From: Chitinophaga sp.
GTDB taxonomy: Bacteria > Bacteroidota > Bacteroidia > Chitinophagales > Chitinophagaceae
Length of the DNA stretch: 64,000 nt
Direction: 5' to 3'
NCBI RefSeq assembly: GCF_017745275.1
Contig: NZ_JAGHZS010000002.1
Span: 669,859 to 733,858, forward strand
Part shown: piece after piece, positions 9,492 to 17,615 of the stretch
How the letters are laid out: each line of letters begins with the position of its first letter
Numbering within the stretch: the stretch's first letter is position 1
Notes under the pieces: model-generated
The model's database searches: none
What the model was told of the DNA's origin: nothing
Seen by the model: the letters and a program-made list of their open reading frames with translations, nothing else
Program-made: the position numbers and the translations under genes

Positions 9492-10982
9492 CTACAGTTC
9501 CTGCATTAATGCTTTAGCAGCCACATGCCCTGGGTTTATTTTAAGGGCTTTTTCCAGGTAGATGCGTGCATTCACTTTATCGTTTAAAAGCAGGTAACAC
9601 TTGCCTATATAGTAATCGGTTTTGCGGTAAGCAAGCCAGTGGCCATCTTCACTGACATCTTTTGCCAGGGTTACAAACTGTTTTAAACAGCTAAGGCCTT
9701 CTTTTACATTATAATCGTTGTCTGCGGCAAATACCCCCATGTCATAATATATATCTATATTTTTGTGACCATTTGTAGTACGGAGCACGCTTAACTCCCT
9801 GCTTTTTTTCAGGTATTCCCAGGCCTCCTTCTTATCACCTTGCAGCAGGTTATTAGCCAGGAAACTATAGCAGGCGGCCAGGTTGGGAGGCCCTAGCTCC
9901 GTATCCATTTCCTGTTCCCGGATTTTCGTGATGGCCTGCATGATATAGTTTTTTGATTGATCCTTCAGGCCAAGCCGGTAGCAATACATACCCAGTTGCA
10001 TGATATTCCATCCTTTCATTTTATCATTCAGAAAGAAGTTAGTCACCTTTAGCAGCCCTGTTGTATCATTATTTGAAATCGCTAACTGGATAAAATGATT
10101 GTAATAAGGGAATGTTTTACCAGGTGGAATTTGATAAGCCGCTATGGTACGCTGGCAAAAGGACTGTAATTCCTCCGTCACATCCTGTGTATGGCCGGCA
10201 TCTGTATTGGGATTATAAAGCTGGTAGAGATGTTCAAATGCAAAGGGTAGGCCCAGCATCACGATGTTGCTGTGATCCGCCATAGGGATACTGTCCCGTT
10301 GAAAGAAAAAACGGGAACTATCGAGCGCTTTTACTTTAAGCGCTATTTCCCTGGCATAATCCTGCCGGCGGGTCATATCACCTGCACCTACGGCAACATA
10401 ATAAAATGTAGTATTATGGTTGTAAAAGTCTTTGGCCTTGTCTGGTATAGAGAAAAACGAGGGGGCTTCGTCTACTTTCTCCGGTGCCAACAATATATAA
10501 CCGTTAAAAATTCCCCATTCATGCAGGAACAAATAGTTGGCATAACTGGCCGCATAGGAATGCCCAACGTAACTACGAAAGCCAGTATTATACTTCTTTT
10601 CAACAGCAGGTAGTATTTCATTTTTGAGACAGTTCACAAATTGTTTACCTGTTGCGGTGAGCTGCGCCGTGCGATAGGTAAACCCGATACGATCCATCTC
10701 AGCCTGTATATTGACTACAATCGTAGCCGGATAAGTATAATTCGCCCGGGAGAAATAATCTGCCTGTGCAGCGATCAGCTCACCGGTAACCATGCCATAG
10801 TTAAACGAATACATGACAGCTGATTTCTGCTCACCATCCCATCCTGCAGGTGTATAAACGGTGTAATAAATAGTGTCCGAAAGATACGCAGAATAGATTT
10901 TTTCGTTGATCTTTTGCTGCGTATATCCTGTAAGGGCACAGGCAATGAAGAAAAATACTAAGAGAACTGTTCTCGTGGACAT
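9492..10982 (-). CDS. exported esterase-family protein with C-terminal TPR region
   Basis: The start at 10982 gives MSTRTVLLVFFFIACALTGYTQQ, a clear SPI signal; the ORF can be extended to 11009. The N-terminal half (~25-270) resembles the esterase D / IroE-like alpha/beta hydrolase family: an opening YTVYTPAGWDG, a nucleophile elbow GHSYAAS and a later ADHSNIV that could supply the His. The C-terminal half (~270-500) contains helical repeats, ending in a TPR-like pair (YYIGKCYLLLNDKVNARIYL followed by EKALKINPGHVAAKALMQEL). It is probably periplasmic or surface-exposed. Its substrate is unknown; enterobactin- or ester-type substrates are possible from the family. It is divergent from the next gene. 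Confidence 0.8.
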   Translation of the reverse strand: MSTRTVLLVFFFIACALTGYTQQKINEKIYSAYLSDTIYYTVYTPAGWDGEQKSAVMYSFNYGMVTGELIAAQADYFSRANYTYPATIVVNIQAEMDRIGFTYRTAQLTATGKQFVNCLKNEILPAVEKKYNTGFRSYVGHSYAASYANYLFLHEWGIFNGYILLAPEKVDEAPSFFSIPDKAKDFYNHNTTFYYVAVGAGDMTRRQDYAREIALKVKALDSSRFFFQRDSIPMADHSNIVMLGLPFAFEHLYQLYNPNTDAGHTQDVTEELQSFCQRTIAAYQIPPGKTFPYYNHFIQLAISNNDTTGLLKVTNFFLNDKMKGWNIMQLGMYCYRLGLKDQSKNYIMQAITKIREQEMDTELGPPNLAACYSFLANNLLQGDKKEAWEYLKKSRELSVLRTTNGHKNIDIYYDMGVFAADNDYNVKEGLSCLKQFVTLAKDVSEDGHWLAYRKTDYYIGKCYLLLNDKVNARIYLEKALKINPGHVAAKALMQEL

Positions 10983-11074
10983 AAGGGCCATTTTTGGATG
11001 TTGTGCCAATAAATTACAAATTTAGCGTGTAATATTCGCCGTATGTTGGGATAGGTGGAGACGTTTTGCCCACA

Positions 11075-11104
11075 GTAGCGGATACCTGGAAACAGGTATA
11101 TTTG
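11075..11104 (+). promoter_or_regulatory. Bacteroidota promoter for the 11179 gene
   Basis: TTTG (11075-11078) and TATATTTG (11097-11104) are spaced 18 nt apart and match the -33/-7 consensus. Transcription would begin near 11110, so the longest ORF start at 11110 would have no leader; this supports the ATG at 11179. Confidence 0.6.
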
Positions 11105-11178
11105 ACTCCTTGTTTCCAAGTATATGTCATATATATGGAATCGACTATTTTTGGATCGTCAGAAAAACCGTCAAAACT

Positions 11179-12474
11179 ATGCTTTCTTATTTTCGTCCAT
11201 TAGCACTCATAGCTGCCGCTGTAGCCGTCTTTGCAGGTAATAGCCAGGCGCAGACGCAGTTCGACAGCAAACTGCTGAAGAATGGTAAATATACCCTTGC
11301 CTGTTATATGGTGGATGGTAGCAACGAATCACCTATAGGTACTTTTACGATCGGTATCAATACCACCAACGATAAACTGGCACTCACCACTGTTATGGCC
11401 CTCGCCGGACTGGAAGAGTGGAAAGATACTGCCGTATCTAACCTGAGTAATTTTAAACCGGTGTACCGGGCCTCCCACAGCACCCTTAAAGACATGGTGC
11501 TGCATTTCGACAATGGAGTGACCGGCTATTACGTGGATAAGAAAACAAAACAGAAAACCCAGGTGAAAGAAGCAGGGAATCAGTATTTCATCGATAGCTA
11601 TACTTACCCGTTCTTATTGTCGCTGCTGCCGCTTACTTCCGGCTATAGCACCGACTTACCGGTTTATGAATATAAACCGGAGAATAAAGAAAATGTAAAG
11701 AAGGCAATTGTGGAAGAAGTGACCAACAGCACCTGGGTGAGCAAATACACCGGTAAGCACGATGTATGGGCGGTTACTGTAGTAGAGCCTTCCACCGGCG
11801 AAAAATCCATTTCTTACATCGATAAGAAAACACGTCGCCTCTGGCAGATTGATAGCTGGGCCAATGGTACACAAATCAGGATGGTAGATGCTGAAACAGA
11901 TTTCAATTCCATCAAGGCTCCTTTTGATAAAGACCTGACCATGAAAATGGTGAAAGGCGGCAACTCCATCATCTATGGCCAGGTGTTTGCCCGCGACTTC
12001 AACGACAATGGTACCGTGTTTGCCAAAATGCAGGTAATGAATATCCAGGCCAAACAAGTGGCACCCAAAGGTACCCAGGTAATCCTCATCCCTTACAACG
12101 ATTATTTTAAAGAATGGGTAAAAGTAAACGATGCTCAACGTAAAAAAGGCCGCGAAGGCATCGCTTTACTGGATGACGCCGCTGCCTGTATTAAAAGTAC
12201 CCAGGTATACGATGATGAAGGACATTATGAGTTTGTAAACCTCATGCCCGGTGAGTACCTGTTGTATACCGAATTCGGCTATTCCCACTCTTACAGCCAA
12301 ACGGAGGTAACCGGTTATACCGATCATTATATTAATGGAATGTTCCAGGGAACAACGGCTAATACGGTAAACCGGAACTATAGTACGGGCAACAGTGCAG
12401 TGGTGAAAAAAGTAGTCACCATCAGCAAACCCGGTGAAAAGGTAGAAGCTAAATTGAAGAAAACACGCGCCTGA
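11179..12474 (+). CDS. exported protein of unknown function
   Basis: The start at 11179 yields MLSYFRPLALIAAAVAVFAGNSQAQ, a standard signal peptide; the ORF upstream to 11110 is excluded by the promoter position. The mature protein has ~407 residues, is rich in beta structure and lysine, and contains DUF3108-like stretches (STLKDMVLHFDNGVTGYY, WAVTVVEP, ISYIDKKTRRLWQID). The C-terminal third reads like a carboxypeptidase-regulatory/prealbumin-like fold (GHYEFVNLMPGEYLLYTEFGY). It is likely periplasmic or outer-membrane associated. No enzyme motif is recognised. A strong terminator follows. Confidence 0.75.
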   Translation: MLSYFRPLALIAAAVAVFAGNSQAQTQFDSKLLKNGKYTLACYMVDGSNESPIGTFTIGINTTNDKLALTTVMALAGLEEWKDTAVSNLSNFKPVYRASHSTLKDMVLHFDNGVTGYYVDKKTKQKTQVKEAGNQYFIDSYTYPFLLSLLPLTSGYSTDLPVYEYKPENKENVKKAIVEEVTNSTWVSKYTGKHDVWAVTVVEPSTGEKSISYIDKKTRRLWQIDSWANGTQIRMVDAETDFNSIKAPFDKDLTMKMVKGGNSIIYGQVFARDFNDNGTVFAKMQVMNIQAKQVAPKGTQVILIPYNDYFKEWVKVNDAQRKKGREGIALLDDAAACIKSTQVYDDEGHYEFVNLMPGEYLLYTEFGYSHSYSQTEVTGYTDHYINGMFQGTTANTVNRNYSTGNSAVVKKVVTISKPGEKVEAKLKKTRA

Positions 12475-12504
12475 GAAAACCTGATAAAATTGAATGAAGG
12501 GGAG

Positions 12505-12534
12505 CCGCCACGCCTGAGCGTGGCGGTTTTTTTT
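12505..12534 (+). terminator. rho-independent terminator
   Basis: CCGCCACGC (12505-12513), loop CTGA, GCGTGGCGG (12518-12526), then eight T. It closes the transcription unit of the 11179 gene. Confidence 0.92.
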
Positions 12535-12648
12535 ATGCCCATCCTCCGCTACGCCTGTCCTCCCAAAGGCGATATTGCGGCAAATACCACCCGCAGTGGT
12601 GGCATTACAACTGTAAGTAGCGCTATTACAACTAACAGTGGTGGCTTT

Positions 12649-12683
12649 TTTGATCGCCATAGACAAGAACCACGATACCTTTG
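12649..12683 (+). promoter_or_regulatory. promoter of the XRE-pentapeptide/ABC exporter operon
   Basis: TTTG (12649-12652) and TACCTTTG (12676-12683), 23 nt apart, fit the Bacteroidota -33/-7 pattern and lie 31 bases before the ATG at 12715. The XRE protein encoded next is the obvious candidate regulator. Confidence 0.55.
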
Positions 12684-12714
12684 AGCTATCGAAAAATTAC
12701 AAAAGATAGCAGCT

Positions 12715-13578
12715 ATGGAACCAGGTATAATTGGCGGCAAAATTGCCAAAGCACGAAAAGAGTGCAATATGTCTCAGGCGCAACTTGCCCAACGTTTATT
12801 TATCAGTCCACAGGCTGTTGGAAAATGGGAGCGTGGGGAATCCATCCCGGACATCCTTACTTTTAACCGGCTCGCGGAAATCCTGGGTGTCGACCTCAAC
12901 TATTTCTCAGACAGTTTTCCTTCCGTGGTTCCTGCAGAAGTATTGCCAGCAGAAAAAGCGCCGGATAAGCCCGGCTGGAACATGTCGCGGGGCAATTGGG
13001 TAAAGGCCGACTTTTCCGGCTTGAAAGATCTGCATGAAAAGTTCAGTGGTTCCAATATGCAGTCCAGCAAGTTCGTGGGCTCGGATATGTCGGGCCTGCT
13101 CATGAAAGGGAACAGCATCGACAGCTGCGATTTCACCGGTGCCGATTTGAGCCGTAGCCGCCTGGAGGGCTCCAGTTTGCAGACAAACATCTTCACAGAT
13201 TGCCTGTTGAAAGGGACGGAATTTTCCCGCTGCCACATCAGGAACTGCAACTTCATGGGGGCTAACTTTAGCGGGGCAGTCTTCCGGTCGTGCTCCCTGG
13301 AAAAAAATACGTTCACCAATGCGTTGTTACATCGCACTTCCTTTAATGCCACATATATAGCAGATGTGGTGTTTGAAGGCATCGTGGAGGATTGCAGCTT
13401 TGAAGACAGCTCCTTCGCCAACGTCATCTTTCGAAACACAAAACTCACCAATACTTTCTTTAAAGGCAGGAATCTGAAGAAAATCCGGTTTGTGGATTGT
13501 GAAGCAGACCGGCTTACCTACGAATTCCTGAAAAATGGGAAAGCAAATTTGACAGGTATCATATTGTTAACAGCATAA
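12715..13578 (+). CDS. XRE helix-turn-helix regulator fused to pentapeptide repeats
   Basis: A 287-aa protein. Residues ~5-62 form a Cro/C1-type HTH (GGKIAKARKECNMSQAQLAQ, SPQAVGKWERGESIP). After a Pro-rich linker, residues ~98-280 are pentapeptide repeats of the A(D/N)LxX type with central F/L (SSKFVGSDMSGLLMKGNSI, CDFTGADLSRSRLEGSSL, NCNFMGANFSGAVF). Pentapeptide repeats fold as a right-handed quadrilateral beta-helix; in Qnr/MfpA proteins this mimics DNA and protects gyrase. Here it may be an oligomerisation or sensing module. The gene is 11 bases upstream of an ABC exporter ATPase gene, so it probably regulates that operon. Confidence 0.85.
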   Translation: MEPGIIGGKIAKARKECNMSQAQLAQRLFISPQAVGKWERGESIPDILTFNRLAEILGVDLNYFSDSFPSVVPAEVLPAEKAPDKPGWNMSRGNWVKADFSGLKDLHEKFSGSNMQSSKFVGSDMSGLLMKGNSIDSCDFTGADLSRSRLEGSSLQTNIFTDCLLKGTEFSRCHIRNCNFMGANFSGAVFRSCSLEKNTFTNALLHRTSFNATYIADVVFEGIVEDCSFEDSSFANVIFRNTKLTNTFFKGRNLKKIRFVDCEADRLTYEFLKNGKANLTGIILLTA

Positions 13579-13589
13579 GGAAATAAGAC

Positions 13590-14357
13590 ATGTCGCAACA
13601 TGAAATCGCTATTTCAGTACATGGATTGAGAAAATCCTATAAAGATCTCCCTGTGTTGGCAGGCGTAGATTTCCAGGTGGAGAAGGGCAGTATTTTCGCC
13701 CTGCTTGGCCCCAACGGTTCCGGTAAAACCACTATTGTTAAAATCCTCACTACGCTGTTGAAGCCAGACAGCGGGCAGGTGTGGGTGAATGGATTTGATG
13801 TGACAGCATCACCCGACCACGTACGGCAGTCCATTAGTCTCACCGGGCAATTTGCAGCCGTAGATGAAATCCTCACCGGGCGGGAAAACCTGGTCCTGAT
13901 CGCACGGCTGCGTCACCTTCAGGGGCCGCAGCAGATCGCGGACGACCTGCTGCATCGCTTCGGTTTAACGGAGGCCGCCAACCGCAAGGTGTCCACTTAT
14001 TCCGGCGGAATGCGCCGTCGCCTTGATATTGCCATGAGCCTGGTGGGCGACTCGCAACTGATTTTCCTGGATGAACCCACTACCGGCCTCGATCCTGAAG
14101 CCCGTATTGAAGTATGGAAAATCGTGAAAGAACTGGCTGATAGCGGTAAAACCGTATTCCTCACCACACAATACCTCGATGAAGCCGAGCAGCTGGCCAA
14201 TAGAATTGCCATTCTCCAGGAAGGTAAAATTATCGTCAGCGGTACACTGGAAGAACTGAAGAAGTTATTCCCACCTGCTAAAGTAGAATACATTGAAAAA
14301 CAACTGACGTTGGAAGAAATATTCCTGTCCCTCGTTGGAAAAAAAGCAAACAATTAA
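13590..14357 (+). CDS. ABC transporter ATP-binding protein (DrrA-type)
   Basis: A 255-aa nucleotide-binding subunit: Walker A GPNGSGKTT (~res 40-48), Q-loop region, ABC signature YSGGMRRRLD, Walker B LIFLDEPTTGLD, and an H-loop position where TTQYLDEAEQLAN stands (Gln in place of the usual His, as in DrrA-like drug and daunorubicin exporters). The C-terminal extension is short. It is translationally close to the permease gene that begins one base after its stop codon. Together with the upstream XRE-pentapeptide gene it forms a three-gene operon. Confidence 0.93.
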   Translation: MSQHEIAISVHGLRKSYKDLPVLAGVDFQVEKGSIFALLGPNGSGKTTIVKILTTLLKPDSGQVWVNGFDVTASPDHVRQSISLTGQFAAVDEILTGRENLVLIARLRHLQGPQQIADDLLHRFGLTEAANRKVSTYSGGMRRRLDIAMSLVGDSQLIFLDEPTTGLDPEARIEVWKIVKELADSGKTVFLTTQYLDEAEQLANRIAILQEGKIIVSGTLEELKKLFPPAKVEYIEKQLTLEEIFLSLVGKKANN

Positions 14358-14358
14358 A

Positions 14359-15126
14359 ATGGAAACGATACCTTCTTATTTTTTTACAGACCTGCGCGTG
14401 ATGTTAGGTCGTTCTATGCGCCATGTGTTTCGCAGCATGGATACCATTATCACCGTTACTATTATGCCCATTGCGCTGATGCTGTTGTTCGTGTATGTAC
14501 TGGGCGGCGCTATCCAGAGCGGGGCCGATAACTATGTCAATTACCTGTTGCCCGGCATCATGCTGATGGCCATTGCTAACAGTATGGGATATACGTCGTA
14601 CCGGTTATTCCTGGATATGCAACGAGGCATATTTGAGCGGTTTCACTCCATGCCTATTGCCCGTTCCGCGGCACTTTGGGGACATGTACTCACCTCGCTG
14701 GTATCTAACTCCCTGTCTGTGATCGTGATCATTCTCATTGCGTTGTTGATGGGCTTCCGGTCATCCGCAGGCATATTCTCCTGGTTAGCCGTAGCGGGCA
14801 TACTGGCCTTGTTTACGCTGACATTAACCTGGATCGCTGCCATCGCCGGGCTATCGGCTAAAACCGTGGATGGTGCTGCCGCTATCGCTTATCCGATTCA
14901 CTTTTTGCCGCTGATCAGCTCTGCATTTGTGCCCACTAAAACGATGCCCCGCGGTGTACGGATATTCGCTGAAAATCAACCCGTCACTTCTATTGTGGAT
15001 ACTATCCGTTCCCTGCTTTCCAATCAACCGGTAGGCAATGATATCTGGATTGCAATGGCCTGGTGTGTGGGCATTATGGCAGTAGGATATTTCTTTGCGA
15101 TGCGGGTGTATAAGCGGAGGGCGTAA
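14359..15126 (+). CDS. ABC-2 type transporter permease (DrrB-like)
   Basis: A 255-aa inner-membrane protein with six hydrophobic segments and the ABC-2 permease layout: an N-terminal amphipathic stretch, a first pair of helices (TVTIMPIALMLLFVYVLGGA), and a conserved late segment ISSAFVPTKTMPRGVRIFAENQPVT typical of DrrB/YadH-like exporters (parts: ISSAFVPTKTMP, NQPVTSIVDTIR). The ATG at 14359 is preferred; an in-frame ATG at 14335 would overlap the ATPase gene. With the ATPase it should export a hydrophobic compound such as an antibiotic or lipid; the substrate is not shown. Confidence 0.92.
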   Translation: METIPSYFFTDLRVMLGRSMRHVFRSMDTIITVTIMPIALMLLFVYVLGGAIQSGADNYVNYLLPGIMLMAIANSMGYTSYRLFLDMQRGIFERFHSMPIARSAALWGHVLTSLVSNSLSVIVIILIALLMGFRSSAGIFSWLAVAGILALFTLTLTWIAAIAGLSAKTVDGAAAIAYPIHFLPLISSAFVPTKTMPRGVRIFAENQPVTSIVDTIRSLLSNQPVGNDIWIAMAWCVGIMAVGYFFAMRVYKRRA

Positions 15127-15150
15127 AAATATGTTTGTTTTGTGTGCTTG

Positions 15151-15179
15151 ACCTTGTAGACGAGTGCTACAAGGTTTTT
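15151..15179 (+). terminator. terminator of the ABC exporter operon
   Basis: ACCTTGTAG (15151-15159), 7-nt loop, CTACAAGGT (15167-15175), then TTTT. It lies between convergent genes. Confidence 0.85.
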
Positions 15180-15193
15180 GCATGAGGGGAAAC

Positions 15194-16159
15194 TCAATGA
15201 ATGGTGTTTATATCACGGCTTCTTTTAAGCTGCCATTTTCCTGTTAATTCCTGTGGCATATCTTTATAATCAGACCAGTAAATTTCGCCGGAGGGAATAT
15301 CAATAATTTTAAGATGGTCCTGGAAATCACTTTTCTGTAATCCCAAATCATCGCATTGTTGCTTATCTGCATACAGATAAGTTCCCCAATCTTTAGGAGC
15401 CGCTTGTTTGAATTTTTCCGGAATTGCAGGATCTATATAATTGACTGGATTAGCGTAAATGCTCAGCCTATCTATACTTGCCGGTAAGTTTTCTACCCGG
15501 CGAATGTGGTTGTCGCCGATGTTGAGATTTTTTAAATGCGGAATGTTTTTAAGTGCTGCGGGTATGTATTCCAGTTCATTTGAAAAGACTTCCAGGGAAG
15601 TAATGTTACTGCAAAGGCCAATGCTTTGCGGTAAATATTTAATCTTATTCATCCCAAGCTGCAGATAGCCCATTTTTTTTAACTGGCCAAGAGATGTGGG
15701 CATATAGGTCAGCTCATTGTGAAACAGGTTGAGCGTATCCAGTTGTTGTAATCGCCCCAGCTGATCTGAGATAGTGGTTAGTTTATTGTACGCCAGCAAC
15801 AGCGTATTAAGTGATGATAACTCACACAGTGCCGGCGGCAGGGTTCGGATAAGGTTGCCATTTGCATATAAGCGTCTTAAATGTATAAGGCGATCTATAT
15901 CGTCTGGTATGGAAGTAATCTTGTTATTACTGATATGTAATATTTCCAGTGAAGGCAAGGCGGATAGTATATCGATATTATCCAATTGGTTATTGCCCAG
16001 ATATAATACTTTCAGGTGGCGCATTTCCACAAACCACTCCGGGATTTCCGCAAGCTGATTATTTTCCAGGTTTAAGTTGGTTATATGTTTGTTGTCCAGC
16101 AGACTCGCCGGAAAGGTAGTTAGTTGCTGACCTTTGTAACTCAGTAAGGATGATTGCAT
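15194..16159 (-). CDS. leucine-rich repeat protein
   Basis: A 321-aa protein with about nine LRRs of ~23 residues, consensus LxxLxLxxNxLxxIPxxL (for example LNLENNQLAEIPEWF, LHISNNKITSIPDDI, LNLFHNELTYMPTSL). There is no signal peptide, so it is predicted cytoplasmic. The C-terminal ~90 residues after the repeats (from YIDPAIPEKFKQAAPKDWG) are a separate non-LRR cap. Such IP-type LRR proteins in Bacteroidota mediate protein-protein contacts; the partner is unknown. The gene is convergent with the ABC operon. Confidence 0.88.
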   Translation of the reverse strand: MQSSLLSYKGQQLTTFPASLLDNKHITNLNLENNQLAEIPEWFVEMRHLKVLYLGNNQLDNIDILSALPSLEILHISNNKITSIPDDIDRLIHLRRLYANGNLIRTLPPALCELSSLNTLLLAYNKLTTISDQLGRLQQLDTLNLFHNELTYMPTSLGQLKKMGYLQLGMNKIKYLPQSIGLCSNITSLEVFSNELEYIPAALKNIPHLKNLNIGDNHIRRVENLPASIDRLSIYANPVNYIDPAIPEKFKQAAPKDWGTYLYADKQQCDDLGLQKSDFQDHLKIIDIPSGEIYWSDYKDMPQELTGKWQLKRSRDINTIH

Positions 16160-16290
16160 AGGGATTCAAAAGTAGTAAAATAGTGGTCGTATTGTTTCCT
16201 GTCTTGCTAAAATATTTGCATTGAAAATACTATATTCGGTAGGTATAGTGATAACCCGCTGGCCTCGATCAACCAATAATACATTGTATT

Positions 16291-16851
16291 ATGACTATTA
16301 AAGAAATCATTATTTTTTCTTTTTGCTGTATCCTGACAACTACCTGTTGGGGGCAGCAGTCGCTTTCACCTGCTATAGAGCGACTGTTCAATAAAATTGA
16401 GAAAGATATTTTGACAACCGCAGAAGCCATGCCGGAAAGCAGGTATAATTTTACACCTGAAAAACTAGATATAAAAGATAGTGATTTTAAAGGGGCGCGA
16501 ACATTCGCCGGGCAAATCATGCATCTTGCCACGGATAATATCCTCATATGGAGCGCCATTACAGGCGATTCCGTACGGGCAGATATCGAAGATGTAAATG
16601 GTCCCAAAAGCATTAAAACGAAGAAAGACATCATTGAATATCTTAAGTTTTCGTTTATGACCGGCCGTAAAGCGATTTCAACATTGACGAGCCAGAATGC
16701 CATGGATATGGTTGATTTCAGGTGGAGAAAACTGCCAAAGCTTGACCTGGCGTTTTATGCACTTACCCACGCCAATGAACACTATGGACAGATGGCTATT
16801 TATCTTAGAATGTGTGGAATTATTCCACCCCCAACCATTAACGATAAGTAA
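16291..16851 (+). CDS. exported DinB-like protein
   Basis: A 186-aa protein with an N-terminal signal (IIIFSFCCILTTTCWGQ) and a DinB/YfiT four-helix-bundle domain. Candidate metal-binding histidines are in QIMHLATDN and in the C-terminal LTHANEHYGQMAIYLRM, which matches the family's H-x3-H-x-GQ ending. DinB-like enzymes are often metal-dependent thiol transferases or hydrolases; an exported version is common in Bacteroidota. The specific reaction is unknown. The gene is monocistronic. Confidence 0.83.
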   Translation: MTIKEIIIFSFCCILTTTCWGQQSLSPAIERLFNKIEKDILTTAEAMPESRYNFTPEKLDIKDSDFKGARTFAGQIMHLATDNILIWSAITGDSVRADIEDVNGPKSIKTKKDIIEYLKFSFMTGRKAISTLTSQNAMDMVDFRWRKLPKLDLAFYALTHANEHYGQMAIYLRMCGIIPPPTINDK

Positions 16852-16971
16852 CGAAGCGTAATGTGATATCGCGCAGGCTCAGGCAGAACATAAGAAGGAT
16901 AACTAACGGCAGTGGCTGTATGAAATGGGCACGGTTTTGTCGCAATATTAAGCGGACTAAAACTGAATGCC

Positions 16972-17226
16972 ATGTCTGACGAAAGAAAAACGGATAAAGA
17001 AAAACTGGACGAAAAAGCCGCAGCAGAACAGCAAAAACATCATGCCGGGGTGAAGCCGGACCCGGAAACCATGGGGCCTGAGCCGCAGGAGAAAATGACG
17101 GGGCCTGTTTCTTCAGTTATCAGGAAAATAGCGGAGGCAGGAGATGAGGAAGATATTCCATCTGGCGAGCAGGAAAAGGATGCCATTGACCGGGAAGACG
17201 AAGAACGGGAAAAGAAGAAAGAGTGA
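16972..17226 (+). CDS. small, highly charged protein, 84 aa
   Basis: It is composed almost entirely of Lys, Glu, Asp and Pro (start MSDERKTDKEKLDEK, end DREDEEREKKKE) and is probably intrinsically disordered. No domain is recognised. The ATG at 16972 follows a spacer with no clear operator. The 85-aa gene after it, 60 bases on, may be cotranscribed. Low complexity means the assignment as a gene rests on ORF integrity and strand consistency. Confidence 0.5.
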   Translation: MSDERKTDKEKLDEKAAAEQQKHHAGVKPDPETMGPEPQEKMTGPVSSVIRKIAEAGDEEDIPSGEQEKDAIDREDEEREKKKE

Positions 17227-17286
17227 GATATTTCCACGGGTTGGCCTGATTATTCCTCAGCAATCACTATTAAATGTTAAGTGAAG

Positions 17287-17544
17287 ATGAAAGCAACAGA
17301 TATTACTGTTTACATAGATAATAAGCCTTACCGGTTTCATGTGGATGTAAATTATGAGAATGAAACTACCACTTACCAGGTATCTTCCGCGAATGAGAAA
17401 CAGGAGGTGCCGGGGTATGGAACGATGCACCTGCAGTTTAACGAAGATGGACATGTGTCGGTGGAGCAAAATATCGAAACCGTAGAACAGGAGCAGTTAG
17501 CGCGCCTGATATGGCAGGAGATACTTAACAATATGAAACCCTGA
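17287..17544 (+). CDS. hypothetical protein, 85 aa
   Basis: A small soluble protein, start at ATG 17287 (an in-frame GTG lies at 17281). It looks like a compact beta-rich fold (ITVYIDNKPYRFHVDVNYEN, MHLQFNEDGHVSVEQNIE) with a C-terminal helix (LARLIWQEILNNM). No family is recognised. It ends 24 bases before a bidirectional terminator. Confidence 0.6.
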   Translation: MKATDITVYIDNKPYRFHVDVNYENETTTYQVSSANEKQEVPGYGTMHLQFNEDGHVSVEQNIETVEQEQLARLIWQEILNNMKP

Positions 17545-17568
17545 ATAAACGGGCGATTAAAAAAATAA

Positions 17569-17600
17569 GGGCGTGATACTGGTATCATGCCCTTGTTTTT
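17569..17600. terminator. bidirectional terminator
   Basis: GGGCGTGATAC (17569-17579) pairs with GTATCATGCCC (17582-17592), one G-T pair, 2-nt loop. It is flanked by a run of A on the left and TTGTTTTT on the right, so it can stop transcription from both convergent genes. Confidence 0.9.
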
Positions 17601-17615
17601 AGAAAGCTGGCTGTT

